Assembly: GCF_014385435.1 (NCBI RefSeq)
Contig: NZ_JACSUD010000005.1
Coordinates: 62,001 to 126,000 of the forward strand
DNA from: Alloprevotella sp. Lung230
Lineage (GTDB): Bacteria > Bacteroidota > Bacteroidia > Bacteroidales > Bacteroidaceae
Reading direction: 5' to 3'
Length of the DNA stretch: 64,000 nt
In this document: positions 8,580 to 16,819 of the stretch, piece by piece
How positions within the stretch are numbered: the stretch's first letter is position 1
How the letters are laid out: each line of letters starts with the position of its first letter
The notes under the pieces: model-generated
The model's database searches: none
Seen by the model: only the letters and a program-made list of their open reading frames with translations
Told to the model about the DNA's origin: nothing
Made by a program: the position numbers and the translations under genes

Positions 8580-8704
8580 AAGTTGGTGTTCAAAATTAAT
8601 CGTAACTATCTTCTGCGTGGGGTATTCTCTACTTTGACACCATCTTTGTTTCAATTTTCCGCCACCTCGCCTTTGTTTATCAGTCGCGTGGCCTACACTT
8701 CTTT
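8580..8704 (+). mobile_element. MITE-like 194-base family, copy A (right end missing)
   Basis: It starts AAGTTGGTGTTCAAAATTAA and follows the consensus through CGTAACTATCTTC and the CTACTTTGACACC stretch to about CTACACTTCTT. The last 70 bases and the right inverted repeat are absent. It separates rpe from the DHH phosphoesterase gene. Confidence 0.75.
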
Positions 8705-8728
8705 TTATCCACCTTTGAATCCTCTCCG

Positions 8729-9769
8729 ATGGAAATAACGCCCATACTCTCCGGGGCTGAAATGCTCCAACTTATGTCGCTCCTGCGCGATGTCAAACAC
8801 GTGGTGACCCTCGGCCATCGTGGTCCTGATGGCGATGCCATGGGGGCTAACCTTGCTTGGGCCGACTATCTGCGCCGGCTCGGCAAGCAGGTCACCGTGA
8901 TCATGCCTAACCCTTGCCCCGACTTCCTGCGCTGGCTGCCTGGTGCACAAAATGTACTATTCTTTTCGCAAGACGACCACCGCGAGACGGCACTCGATGC
9001 TATCCGTCGAGCCGACCTCATCTGTCTGCTCGACTTCAACGCCCTACACCGCATGCAGGAATTGGCGCCCATCGTAGAGAAAGCCAAAGCGCGCCGCTTG
9101 ATGATTGATCATCACGAGAACCCCGACACAACTTGTGCCGACCTCATCATCTCCCGTCCCGGAGCGTGCAGTACCTGTGAATTGGTGTTTCGCATCGTCT
9201 ACCAGTTGGGAGGCTTCGACCAGATGCCGCGCGGTGCCGCGGCCTGCATCTACTGTGGCATGATGACCGATACCGGTGGATTCTCCTATGCTTCCAACAA
9301 TCCCGAGATATTCATCATCATTGCTCACCTCTTGACGAAGGGCATTGATAAAGACAAAATCAACCGCAATGTCAACAACTCGTGGTCGGACCACCGCTTG
9401 CGCTTTTGGGCCTACATCATCAACGAAAAACTCACCTTCCACCGCGCCCACAAAGCCGCTATCCTCACCATCACGCGGGAGGACATGAAGCGCTTTCGCT
9501 ACATTCGTGGCGATTCCGAAGGGCTGGTCAACGAACCCCTCAAAGTGCGCGGTATGCGTTTGAGTATCAGTTTGCGTGAAGACACCGAAAAGGATGTCGT
9601 CCGGGTCTCGGTGCGTAGCGTTGATGACTTCCCGGCCAATCGTCTGGCGGAAGAGTTTTTCAATGGCGGTGGCCATTTCAATGCTGCCGGGGGCGAACTC
9701 CCCTTCCCACTTGAAGAGGCTGTGAAAACGGCCGAGCGCGCCATTGCAGCTTACGCCGACAAGCTTTGA
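8729..9769 (+). CDS. nrnA: DHH/DHHA1 phosphoesterase, NrnA-like
   Basis: Likely nanoRNase and/or 3'-phosphoadenosine 5'-phosphate phosphatase that finishes RNA decay or recycles pAp. The 346-residue protein has the DHH domain motifs GHRGPDGDAMG (about 31-41), LLDFN, DHHENP (about 128-133) and YCGMMTDTGGF (about 176-186), then the DHHA1 domain with GGGHFNAAGG (about 312-321). These are the metal-binding and RNA-binding signatures of the NrnA branch. It stands between a truncated MITE-like copy and a strong terminator. Whether both activities are present cannot be seen. Confidence 0.88.
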   Translation: MEITPILSGAEMLQLMSLLRDVKHVVTLGHRGPDGDAMGANLAWADYLRRLGKQVTVIMPNPCPDFLRWLPGAQNVLFFSQDDHRETALDAIRRADLICLLDFNALHRMQELAPIVEKAKARRLMIDHHENPDTTCADLIISRPGACSTCELVFRIVYQLGGFDQMPRGAAACIYCGMMTDTGGFSYASNNPEIFIIIAHLLTKGIDKDKINRNVNNSWSDHRLRFWAYIINEKLTFHRAHKAAILTITREDMKRFRYIRGDSEGLVNEPLKVRGMRLSISLREDTEKDVVRVSVRSVDDFPANRLAEEFFNGGGHFNAAGGELPFPLEEAVKTAERAIAAYADKL

Positions 9770-9792
9770 ACTTTCTTCATCTCTACCTCGAA

Positions 9793-9874
9793 GGTGTTGT
9801 TGGACTTTGATGACTTCCTGAACCTCATTTCGCTCTGGTGTGGAAGCTTCTCAAAGTCCAACAACGCCTTTTTT
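9793..9874 (+). terminator. Strong terminator after nrnA
   Basis: GGTGTTGTTGGACTTTGA (9793-9810) pairs perfectly with its complement at 9851-9868, followed by TTTTTT. The 40-base loop is long for a terminator. Confidence 0.8.
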
Positions 9875-10241
9875 GACTCTGGCATACAAAAAAAGTTGAG
9901 ACCGGAAGAAATCCAGCCCCAACTTGATGTTTTCACAACGGAATAATCCTTATTGTGAGTTGCTTAAATTTGATGCTGCAAAAGTCGGAATAAAAACTGA
10001 AACTACCAAATTTTTGATGAAAAAGTGGCGTTTGGAGCACGAAAAGACGTATTTTCTGCCTCTGGCTTGCTCCCTATGTCAAAAAATGGAGCGCTTTTGC
10101 AGCTGAGGCTTTGCTTGAAAAGTATGGGCTATCCGAAAAGACACTCCGAGTAATTCCACTAAGACTGAAGATGCTTTGAGGAAGAAAAAAAGTCTTTTTG
10201 TGTTTGGTAAAAAGAATAATTTTCCGTATCCGCTCCCCGCG
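9875..10241. other. Gene-poor interval before the PLP gene
   Basis: I see no supported gene here. A short open frame (9924-10106) has no recognisable protein features. A TAAATTTG at 9965 resembles a -7 box but no -33 partner or product was found. Confidence 0.4.
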
Positions 10242-10242
10242 C

Positions 10243-10273
10243 TTGGGCAGAAGAAGGAAAAAGGCTACCTTTG
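10243..10273 (+). promoter_or_regulatory. Promoter for the sulfur amino-acid pair
   Basis: TACCTTTG (10266-10273) fits TAnnTTTG; TTGG (10243-10246) is a reasonable -33 element about 20 bases upstream. Transcription would start near 10280, after the upstream in-frame ATG at 10271, which supports the start at 10328. Confidence 0.65.
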
Positions 10274-10327
10274 CATAGGAATTTCACTCCTTCCCCCCAC
10301 ACCTTTCTTCCTCAACCCCTTTGCAGC

Positions 10328-11503
10328 ATGAAACGTACCACCCAAGCCATTCATACCTCCTTTGCGCAACCTGACCCTTACGGTGCCATCAGTATGCCTG
10401 TCTATCACACCGCCGCCTACGAATTTGCCGATGCAGCGGTAATGGCCGATGCTTTCTGTGGCAGAAACTCGTTGCCTGACTATTCGCGTGTGACTAATCC
10501 TACTGTGAGTTTCTTTGAAGAGCGAGTGCGTCGGCTCACCGATGCGCACGATGTCGTGGCCTTCGCTTCGGGTATGGCGGCCATCAGCAACGCTTTTCTT
10601 GTGGTGGCCGCAGCGGGGAAGAACATTGTGACCTCCAAACACGTGTTTGGCAACACGTTTGCACTGCTCGACACAACGCTCAAACGCTTCGGTGTAACCA
10701 CAAAATATGTCGACCTCACTCGTCCCGAAGAAGTTGTGGCTGCGGTGGATGCCGACACGTGCTGTATCTATCTGGAAATCCTCACCAATCCTCACCAAGA
10801 GGTGGCTGACTTGCAAGCGCTGGCGGCAATAGCTCACGCTGCGGGCATCCCCCTTATAGCCGACTCCACGGCCATCCCTTTCACAGAATTGCAAATCAGT
10901 GCGTTGGGAGTGGACATCGAAATCGTGTCTTCTACCAAATATCTTTCGGGTGGAGGCACTTCCATTGGTGGCCTCGTTATCGACTACGGTACCGTTCCGC
11001 AATTTTCACGCCGGCTTCGCCACGAGATGTTGCTCAATCTTGGGTCTTACATGACGCCTCATGTGGCCTATATGCAGACTCTCGGTCTCGAAACGCTCCA
11101 TGTGCGCTATCAGCGGCAGGCGACGAGCGCGCTGGCCTTGGCGCAGCGGTTGCGTGGGCGAACCGAAATTGTTGAGGTCAATTATGTAGGGCTGCCCGAC
11201 AATCCTTTTTACGCGCTGGCACAACGGCAGTTCGGCCCGACCGCGGGGGCGATGCTCACCATCGACTTGGCCGACCGAGAGGCTTGTTTCCGTTTCATCA
11301 ACCACCTGCAACTCATCCGCCGCGCCACCAACCTGTTTGACAATAAAACGCTGGCTATCCATCCCGCCAGCACCATTTTTGGCCCGTTCACCGATGAACA
11401 ACGCCGGCAGATGGATATCCGCGACACCACCATTCGCCTGAGTGTGGGGCTGGAGGACGTGGACGACTTGATGGCCGACCTCGTACAGGCTTTGCAGGCT
11501 TAA
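10328..11503 (+). CDS. Cys/Met-metabolism PLP enzyme (O-acetylhomoserine sulfhydrylase / trans-sulfuration family)
   Basis: A 391-residue fold-type I PLP enzyme of the Cys/Met metabolism family, which includes O-acetylhomoserine sulfhydrylase, cystathionine gamma-synthase and methionine gamma-lyase. Visible are YSRVTNPTV (substrate and phosphate site), ASGMAAIS (PLP phosphate loop), Asp179 in IADSTA and the Schiff-base Lys204 in SSTKYLSGGG. The exact reaction cannot be told from motifs. ATG 10328 fits the promoter position and the family N-terminus. It lies 27 bases upstream of a PatB-type lyase, and MetA elsewhere in the window would supply O-acetylhomoserine. Confidence 0.82.
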   Translation: MKRTTQAIHTSFAQPDPYGAISMPVYHTAAYEFADAAVMADAFCGRNSLPDYSRVTNPTVSFFEERVRRLTDAHDVVAFASGMAAISNAFLVVAAAGKNIVTSKHVFGNTFALLDTTLKRFGVTTKYVDLTRPEEVVAAVDADTCCIYLEILTNPHQEVADLQALAAIAHAAGIPLIADSTAIPFTELQISALGVDIEIVSSTKYLSGGGTSIGGLVIDYGTVPQFSRRLRHEMLLNLGSYMTPHVAYMQTLGLETLHVRYQRQATSALALAQRLRGRTEIVEVNYVGLPDNPFYALAQRQFGPTAGAMLTIDLADREACFRFINHLQLIRRATNLFDNKTLAIHPASTIFGPFTDEQRRQMDIRDTTIRLSVGLEDVDDLMADLVQALQA

Positions 11504-11530
11504 TCCCTCACGACTCCTCTTTACAACGAT

Positions 11531-12718
11531 ATGAAAACTTACGATTTCGACAAAATCATCGACCGCACTGGTAGCGGTGATCTCAAACACGAAGTGTTGG
11601 AACAACGCTACGGCCGCATTGACCTGCTGCCCCTCTGGGTGGCCGACATGGACTGGGAAACGCCCGACTTCATCACCGATGCGCTGCGAGATCGTTTGAA
11701 CCATTCACTTTATGGCTATACCATCGAACCGACCGATCTTTGGCCATCGGTCATCGATTGGATACGCAATCGCCACGGCTGGGAGGTGCAGCGAGAGTGG
11801 CTCACGTTCATTCCCGGCATTGTGCGTGGCATCGGTTTGGTCGTCAATCGATTTGTGAAATCCGATGAGAAGGTTATCATTCAGCCACCGGTCTATCATC
11901 CTTTTCGCCTCACGCCTGCCGGAAATCATCGCGAGGTGGTGTGCAATCCGCTGCGCCGTGAGGCTGACGGCACTTATCGTATGGACTTTGAGCAGTTGGC
12001 TGCGATGGTCGATGAAAAGTGTCGTTTGCTCATCCTCTCCAATCCTCACAACCCCGCCGGCATCACTTGGGACAGAAGTACGTTGGAGCAATTGGCCGAA
12101 TTTTGCGACAGCCACGGCATTTTAGTGGTGAGTGACGAAATTCATGCTGACATGGCCCTCTTCGGGAATACACACATCCCGTTTGCTTCTGTGAGCGAGG
12201 CGGCAGCGCGTTGCAGCATCACTTTTGGGGCGCCCAGCAAGACGTTCAATATGGCGGGTATCATCAGTTCGTGGGCGGTAGTGCCCAATCCGAAACTGCG
12301 TGCTGAGTTCTACCGATGGCTCACGGTCAACGAACTGAACGAACCACATATTTTTGCTCCAATTGCCACCATCGCGGCCTACCGCAAAGGCGAGGTTTGG
12401 CGTGAGCAGATGTTGCGCTATGTCGAAGGGAATGTCAATTTCGTGATGGACTATTGTCGTCAGTATCTTCCGCAGATTCGGCCGTTGCGCCCACAGGCTT
12501 CTTTCTTGGTCTGGCTCGATTGCAACGCTTTGAGGTTAACGCAGACCGCGCTTGTCAACCTTTTCGTGAACGAAGCTCGACTTGCGCTCAACGATGGCGC
12601 GATGTTCGGTCAAGGCGGCGAGGGCTTTATGCGCCTCAACGTGGGGACGCAACGTTCTCGTCTGCAAGAGGCTCTCGAACGTCTCAAAGCGGCTGTCGAA
12701 GCATGTCGGTGCAGCTAA
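11531..12718 (+). CDS. patB: PatB/MalY-type cystathionine beta-lyase
   Basis: A 395-residue fold-type I aminotransferase-like enzyme of the MalY/PatB group, whose members cleave cystathionine to homocysteine. Family marks are PLWVADMDWETP (35-46), NPHNPAG (171-177), SDEIHADM (201-208) and the PLP lysine Lys237 in GAPSKTFNMAG. No signal peptide. It follows the trans-sulfuration enzyme by 27 bases and shares its promoter, which supports a role in homocysteine and methionine formation. Some PatB proteins have other C-S lyase roles. Confidence 0.87.
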   Translation: MKTYDFDKIIDRTGSGDLKHEVLEQRYGRIDLLPLWVADMDWETPDFITDALRDRLNHSLYGYTIEPTDLWPSVIDWIRNRHGWEVQREWLTFIPGIVRGIGLVVNRFVKSDEKVIIQPPVYHPFRLTPAGNHREVVCNPLRREADGTYRMDFEQLAAMVDEKCRLLILSNPHNPAGITWDRSTLEQLAEFCDSHGILVVSDEIHADMALFGNTHIPFASVSEAAARCSITFGAPSKTFNMAGIISSWAVVPNPKLRAEFYRWLTVNELNEPHIFAPIATIAAYRKGEVWREQMLRYVEGNVNFVMDYCRQYLPQIRPLRPQASFLVWLDCNALRLTQTALVNLFVNEARLALNDGAMFGQGGEGFMRLNVGTQRSRLQEALERLKAAVEACRCS

Positions 12719-12783
12719 ATGCGCGTTCAAAGTTCTCTAAAAGGTGCAAAACCTCGTGGAAAGGCAAAAAAGATGTGTGAAGA

Positions 12784-12815
12784 TTTGGCAGTTCAGAAAA
12801 AAAGTATTTCCTTTG
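12784..12815 (+). promoter_or_regulatory. Promoter, probably for tRNA-Thr
   Basis: TTTG (12784-12787) and TTCCTTTG (12808-12815) are 20 bases apart. The -7 differs from TAnnTTTG at the second base. It would give a 5' leader of about 125 bases before the tRNA. Confidence 0.45.
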
Positions 12816-12949
12816 CACTCGTAATCGAAAAGGTTACTTCCTACCACATGGGAAAGTGCTACACGGCTAGCTCCTTTCGAATCCTCCAGGGCTTGATCGC
12901 AGCAAAGGTAGTTAGTTGTAGCAGCGCGATGTGGTTAGCTTTCCCACCC

Positions 12950-13023
12950 GCCTCTTTAGCTCAGTTGGCCAGAGCACGTGATTTGTAATCTCGGGGTCGT
13001 TGGTTCGAATCCGACAAGAGGCT
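12950..13023 (+). tRNA. tRNA-Thr (anticodon TGT)
   Basis: The 74-base cloverleaf has acceptor GCCTCTT/AAGAGGC, D stem GCTC/GAGC, anticodon loop TTTGTAA with anticodon TGT, T stem GTTGG/CCGAC with TTCGAAT. The discriminator is T and CCA is not encoded directly after it. The anticodon stem CGTGA/TCTCG has a U-U opposition at positions 29-41. A terminator follows within 6 bases. Confidence 0.95.
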
Positions 13024-13028
13024 CACCA

Positions 13029-13059
13029 AGACATCTACCCAATGGGCAGATGTCTTTTT
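13029..13059 (+). terminator. Terminator after tRNA-Thr
   Basis: AGACATCT (13029-13036) pairs with AGATGTCT (13048-13055), followed by TTTT. It sits just before the next small gene. Confidence 0.8.
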
Positions 13060-13084
13060 GATTTATCTTGACACACCAATTCTT

Positions 13085-13516
13085 ATGATTTCCAGAAAAC
13101 AATTTGCCCACGAACTCATTCCTGCCGTTTTGCAGTTTGGACTCAACGAGGGTGGGGGAGAGGCGGTCGCAGCAATGCTCCACAAAGACTTTTGGGAAGG
13201 GATGGTGGAGCATGCCCATCCTGATGGTGCCGACTTCGATTGGAACGAGTTTACTGTTGAAGGTATAGACTATGACGACCGCCTGGTGGCCATTGTCTTT
13301 GAATTTCCACTGCCAGTGCAAGAAGAGGAAGCGCGCTGGGGCGTTATTTTTATTGCAAAACAGGGAGACGGAGCACAATACTTCATACTGCAACGTGCCG
13401 TGTCTGACCGCTGGATGGTATGCACTCCTGAGGCAGAAGGGTCGCAGTGCCTACACGTTTTTGCCACGTGTCCCTCACGTGCGGAACTCTTGGCATTCTT
13501 GGCAGCACAAGTGTGA
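13085..13516 (+). CDS. Hypothetical 143-aa protein
   Basis: A soluble, acidic protein starting MISRKQFAHELIPAVL. I do not recognise a family. It lacks signal peptide and membrane segments, and the middle (YDDRLVAIVFEFPLP, then RWGVIFIAKQGD) suggests a beta-sheet domain. The ATG at 13085 was chosen because an in-frame ATG at 13058 falls in the T run of the tRNA terminator. A strong terminator follows at 13573. It appears to be a single-gene unit. Confidence 0.65.
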   Translation: MISRKQFAHELIPAVLQFGLNEGGGEAVAAMLHKDFWEGMVEHAHPDGADFDWNEFTVEGIDYDDRLVAIVFEFPLPVQEEEARWGVIFIAKQGDGAQYFILQRAVSDRWMVCTPEAEGSQCLHVFATCPSRAELLAFLAAQV

Positions 13517-13572
13517 GTGTGGGCAAGTTTGGATGGTACAGAGAGAGGGTACGGACATTCCCTAACAAAATG

Positions 13573-13617
13573 ACGACACCCTTGCCACATTTCGGGGCAA
13601 GGGTGTCGTTCTTTTTT
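13573..13617 (+). terminator. Bidirectional-type terminator
   Basis: ACGACACCCTTGCC (13573-13586) pairs with GGCAAGGGTGTCGT (13596-13609), followed by TCTTTTTT. It separates the plus-strand hypothetical gene from the convergent minus-strand trxA unit. Confidence 0.85.
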
Positions 13618-13648
13618 AAGATGTGTATTGTGCAAGTGACGATGCACC

Positions 13649-13981
13649 TCAATCTTCAAAATCGTCGCCAAAGGAAAGTTCTGCTTCCACTAAGAGCAAG
13701 AGGTCCTCAGGTGGGAATATACCCATACCGTCTTTCTTGGCTTGCTGTTGCAGATGCTTGGCCATCTCCTCCACATCGATGTTTACAAAACCATCTTCGT
13801 CAGGCTCTTCGTCGAGCACGTTGCTGTTTGCCAGATACTCTTCGATCACATCGTGAAAGTAGTAAAGCAGTTCTTCGTCATACTTCTCCTTCATTTCTTG
13901 AGGGAGATTGTTGTGCACAAAGGCAATGATTTCGGCATCCAGCCGAGCATCATTCATGAGTTCGTCATCGAGAACAGCCAT
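13649..13981 (-). CDS. Acidic hypothetical protein downstream of thioredoxin
   Basis: A 110-residue, strongly acidic protein with no signal peptide or membrane segment. It appears helical, with runs such as DEELLYYFHDVIEEYLAN and EEMAKHLQQQAKKD. I recognise no function. It lies 39 bases downstream of trxA in the same direction and is probably on the same mRNA. The convergent terminator at 13573-13617 closes the unit. Confidence 0.65.
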   Translation of the reverse strand: MAVLDDELMNDARLDAEIIAFVHNNLPQEMKEKYDEELLYYFHDVIEEYLANSNVLDEEPDEDGFVNIDVEEMAKHLQQQAKKDGMGIFPPEDLLLLVEAELSFGDDFED

Positions 13982-14020
13982 AAGTAGTTGTTTTTGGGGG
14001 TGAGTGGAGGTGAAATGGGG

Positions 14021-14335
14021 TTAGAGCGCGGCTTGCACCTTGCTCACGATTTCCGACTTGGGCACAGCACCGACAAACTTGTCGACCACTTGACCGCCTT
14101 TGAGGAAGAGCACGGTGGGAACGCTGCGGATGCCGAATTCAACGGCGAGATCTTCGCTCTCATCAATATCCACCTTGACGATATTGGCTTTGCCTGCAAA
14201 TTCTTCGGCTACTTCATCAAGGATGGGAGAAAGTTTTTTGCAAGGGCCACACCAAGTGGCGAAAAAGTCTACAACGAGAAGGCCGTCTTGGGCTGCGAGT
14301 TCTTTGAAGCTTTGAGTGTTTACGATTGTTGCCAT
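14021..14335 (-). CDS. trxA: Thioredoxin
   Basis: A 104-residue thioredoxin, a general cytoplasmic disulfide reductase. The active site WCGPC (Cys29, Cys32) follows VVDFFAT, and the cis-Pro motif SVPTV lies near residue 72. The length is standard. ATG 14335 gives the usual N-terminus; the frame stays open upstream, but the promoter at 14398-14429 fits the shorter form. It leads a two-gene unit with the acidic protein at 13649. Confidence 0.95.
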   Translation of the reverse strand: MATIVNTQSFKELAAQDGLLVVDFFATWCGPCKKLSPILDEVAEEFAGKANIVKVDIDESEDLAVEFGIRSVPTVLFLKGGQVVDKFVGAVPKSEIVSKVQAAL

Positions 14336-14397
14336 AATGATTGGAATGATTGTGGTTATGGTGAGTGGTTGAGAAGCGCTTTGCTTCTGTATTTTTG

Positions 14398-14429
14398 CAA
14401 AGGTAGCAATTCGCCTGCAAACAGCCAAA
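14398..14429 (-). promoter_or_regulatory. Promoter for trxA
   Basis: On the minus strand TACCTTTG (14398-14405) matches TAnnTTTG, and TTTG (14426-14429) lies 20 bases upstream. Confidence 0.7.
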
Positions 14430-14483
14430 TATTTTAATTTTATTATCCTCGTGTCGGCTGCGATTGTTTATTCCTCGCATTTA

Positions 14484-14703
14484 AAGTAGGTCTTCAAAAT
14501 TAAACGTAACTATCTTATTCGTAGGTGATTCTCTACTTTGACCCTATCTTTGTCTCCCTTTTTTGCCCTCTTGCCTTTGTTCATCAGTCATGTAGCTCGC
14601 TACACTCATTCTTCGCAAAGACAAACTAACGGATCTTCGCAAAGACAAGCTGACGGAAAAGGAACACAAATATAGTATCAATTCATTCTGAATAACTACT
14701 TAG
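14484..14703 (+). mobile_element. MITE-like 194-base family, copy B (with 24-base internal duplication)
   Basis: It starts AAGTAGGTCTTCAAAATTAA and ends ATTCATTCTGAATAACTACT, a decayed right inverted repeat. A tandem duplication with period 24 (CTTCGCAAAGACAA, 14611-14656) explains most of its extra length over the 194-base copies. Confidence 0.8.
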
Positions 14704-14804
14704 TTCGCATTTTTTTGTATTTTCATAAGTATAGAAGAGCGTTTATCCTCTCTATTGCTAGGAGGATTGAGAGGGAGAGGAAAGGGAAGGCTTCTAAACA
14801 AAAT

Positions 14805-14834
14805 TGGCTTCTATCGTTTTTTTTCTTAACTTTG
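14805..14834 (+). promoter_or_regulatory. Promoter for the first ABC-F gene
   Basis: TAACTTTG (14827-14834) matches TAnnTTTG; TTGG (14805-14808) is a fair -33 element. The start codon is 18 bases downstream of the -7 element. Confidence 0.6.
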
Positions 14835-14851
14835 CAGACAAATAGCCTATC

Positions 14852-16795
14852 ATGATTTCGGTAGAACATCTTAAAGTAGAATTTTCAGCGCGTCCTCTCT
14901 TTTCAGACGTTAGTTTTGTGGTCAACAATCGTGACCGCATAGCACTTGTTGGAAAAAACGGTGCCGGCAAAAGTACGATGCTCAAAATCATTGCTGGTTT
15001 GCAGCAACCTACGGATGGACGGGTCGCGGTACAACGCGAAGTGAGTGTGGGGTATCTGCCACAAGTCATGGTGCTGAGCGATGATACCACGGTGATTGCA
15101 GAGGTGGAAAAGGCGTTCAGCCACATCCACGAACTACGCAGCCAAGTGGAACAACTTAACCAAGAGCTGGCGGAGCGCACCGACTATGAAACGCCCGATT
15201 ATATGGAGCTGGTCGAAGCTTTCAGTCGTGAGAGTGAGCGATTGCAGATGATGGGCGGACAAAACTATCATGCTGAAATGGAACGTACGCTCACCGGTCT
15301 GGGATTTTTGCGTACGGACTTTGAGCGCCCCACAAGAGAGTTTTCCGGAGGATGGCGCATGCGTATTGAGTTGGCAAAACTGCTCCTCGCTCACCACGAT
15401 GTGCTGCTCCTTGATGAGCCGACGAACCACCTTGACATAGAAAGTATACGCTGGCTTGAGCAATTCTTGGCCAAGAGTTCCGGGGCGGTGATGCTCGTCA
15501 GCCACGACCGTGCGTTTATTAATAATGTGACCAACCGCACGCTCGAGATTTCCTGTGGCAAGGTGATTGACTATCGTGTACCCTATGATGAGTATGTACA
15601 GCTTCGTGCCGAACGCCGAGAAAGTCAGATTCGTGCCTACGAAAATCAGCAGAAGGAGATGGCCGATATTCGTGATTTCATCGAACGCTTTCGCTATAAA
15701 CCCACGAAAGCTGTGCAGGTGCAGAGCCGTATCAAGCAACTCGAGAAGATGGTGCCCATTGAAATTGACGAAGTGGACACAGCGCAACTGCACTTGAAGT
15801 TTCCACCCTGTTCGCGTTCGGGCGACTATCCCATCATCTGCGAAGAGGTGGGCAAGAGTTATGGAAATCATGTGGTCTTCTCAAACGTTAATCTCACCAT
15901 TAAACGTGGAGAGAAAGTGGCCTTCGTCGGTAAGAATGGCGAGGGAAAGTCTACGTTGGTGAAGTGCATCATGGATGAAATCACGCATGATGGTGATTTG
16001 AAAATTGGGCACAACGTCGAAATTGGCTACTATGCTCAGAACCAAGCTCAGTTGCTGGACGACGAACTTACCGTATTCGACACCATTGACCAAGTGGCCA
16101 AAGGTGAGATACGCACCAAAATTCGGGACCTCCTTGGGGCATTTATGTTTGGGGGCGAAGCATCAGACAAGAAAGTGAAGGTCTTGTCCGGAGGCGAACG
16201 TAGCCGTTTGGCTATGATAAAACTATTGCTTGAACCGGTCAATCTCCTTATCCTTGACGAACCGACCAACCATCTGGACATGCGCACGAAAGATGTGCTG
16301 AAAGAAGCCATTTTAGCTTTTGACGGCACAGTGATTGTGGTCAGCCACGATCGTGAATTCTTGGACGGATTGGTGACGAAAGTTTATGAGTTTGGAGGAG
16401 GAAAAGTGCGCGAATGGTTAGGGGGCATTTACGACTTTCTGCAAAAGAAAGACCTTGAAAGTCTTGATGCGCTTTCTTCTCATATCGAAAATGGAGGGAC
16501 GTCTCCCTCAGCGGTGGTTGCTTCGTCTAAAAACTCCGATATGCCTTCGGAAGGTGCACTTTCCTATGCCGAACAAAAAGAGCAAGCCAAGGCACGGCGC
16601 AAACTTGAACAAGCCGTCAAAGAGGCAGAAGCCGAGTTGGAGCGCTTGGAACAGGAAATCTCCGAAGTAGAAAGCCGACTTTCCACTCCTGAGGGAGCAG
16701 CAAATCTTGAACTCTGTACGCGACACGGAGAATTGCGTAAGCGTCTCCAAGTCGCTGAAGAGGTTTGGGGGGCAGCGGTAGAAGCACTGAACTAA
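14852..16795 (+). CDS. ABC-F ATPase with C-terminal coiled coil
   Basis: A 647-residue soluble ABC-F protein: two ATPase domains, no membrane part. Walker A motifs are GKNGAGKST (34-42) and GKNGEGKST (about 359); signatures are FSGGWRMR and LSGGERSR, each followed by LLDEPTNHLD or LILDEPTNHLD. The interdomain linker (about 235-320) is the ribosome-contacting region of the family. Residues about 560-647 are a Glu/Lys/Arg-rich coiled coil, as in Uup/YdiF-type members. ABC-F proteins act on ribosomes. It shares about the whole two-domain core with the protein at 21721, which lacks the coiled coil. The DUF389 gene follows after 24 bases. Confidence 0.9.
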   Translation: MISVEHLKVEFSARPLFSDVSFVVNNRDRIALVGKNGAGKSTMLKIIAGLQQPTDGRVAVQREVSVGYLPQVMVLSDDTTVIAEVEKAFSHIHELRSQVEQLNQELAERTDYETPDYMELVEAFSRESERLQMMGGQNYHAEMERTLTGLGFLRTDFERPTREFSGGWRMRIELAKLLLAHHDVLLLDEPTNHLDIESIRWLEQFLAKSSGAVMLVSHDRAFINNVTNRTLEISCGKVIDYRVPYDEYVQLRAERRESQIRAYENQQKEMADIRDFIERFRYKPTKAVQVQSRIKQLEKMVPIEIDEVDTAQLHLKFPPCSRSGDYPIICEEVGKSYGNHVVFSNVNLTIKRGEKVAFVGKNGEGKSTLVKCIMDEITHDGDLKIGHNVEIGYYAQNQAQLLDDELTVFDTIDQVAKGEIRTKIRDLLGAFMFGGEASDKKVKVLSGGERSRLAMIKLLLEPVNLLILDEPTNHLDMRTKDVLKEAILAFDGTVIVVSHDREFLDGLVTKVYEFGGGKVREWLGGIYDFLQKKDLESLDALSSHIENGGTSPSAVVASSKNSDMPSEGALSYAEQKEQAKARRKLEQAVKEAEAELERLEQEISEVESRLSTPEGAANLELCTRHGELRKRLQVAEEVWGAAVEALN

Positions 16796-16819
16796 ATCTC
16801 AATTTTTTTCTGAAACTCT

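Noticed and set aside
9924-10106. Short plus-strand open frame of 60 codons
   Set aside because: It has no family features, no promoter pair and no conserved context.
12860-12925. Second tRNA-like segment containing TTTCGAATCC before tRNA-Thr
   Set aside because: The arms around it do not pair into a T stem or acceptor stem.
14852-16795. Antibiotic-resistance ABC-F gene
   Set aside because: The sequence has only general ABC-F features; the coiled-coil tail fits housekeeping Uup/YdiF types.
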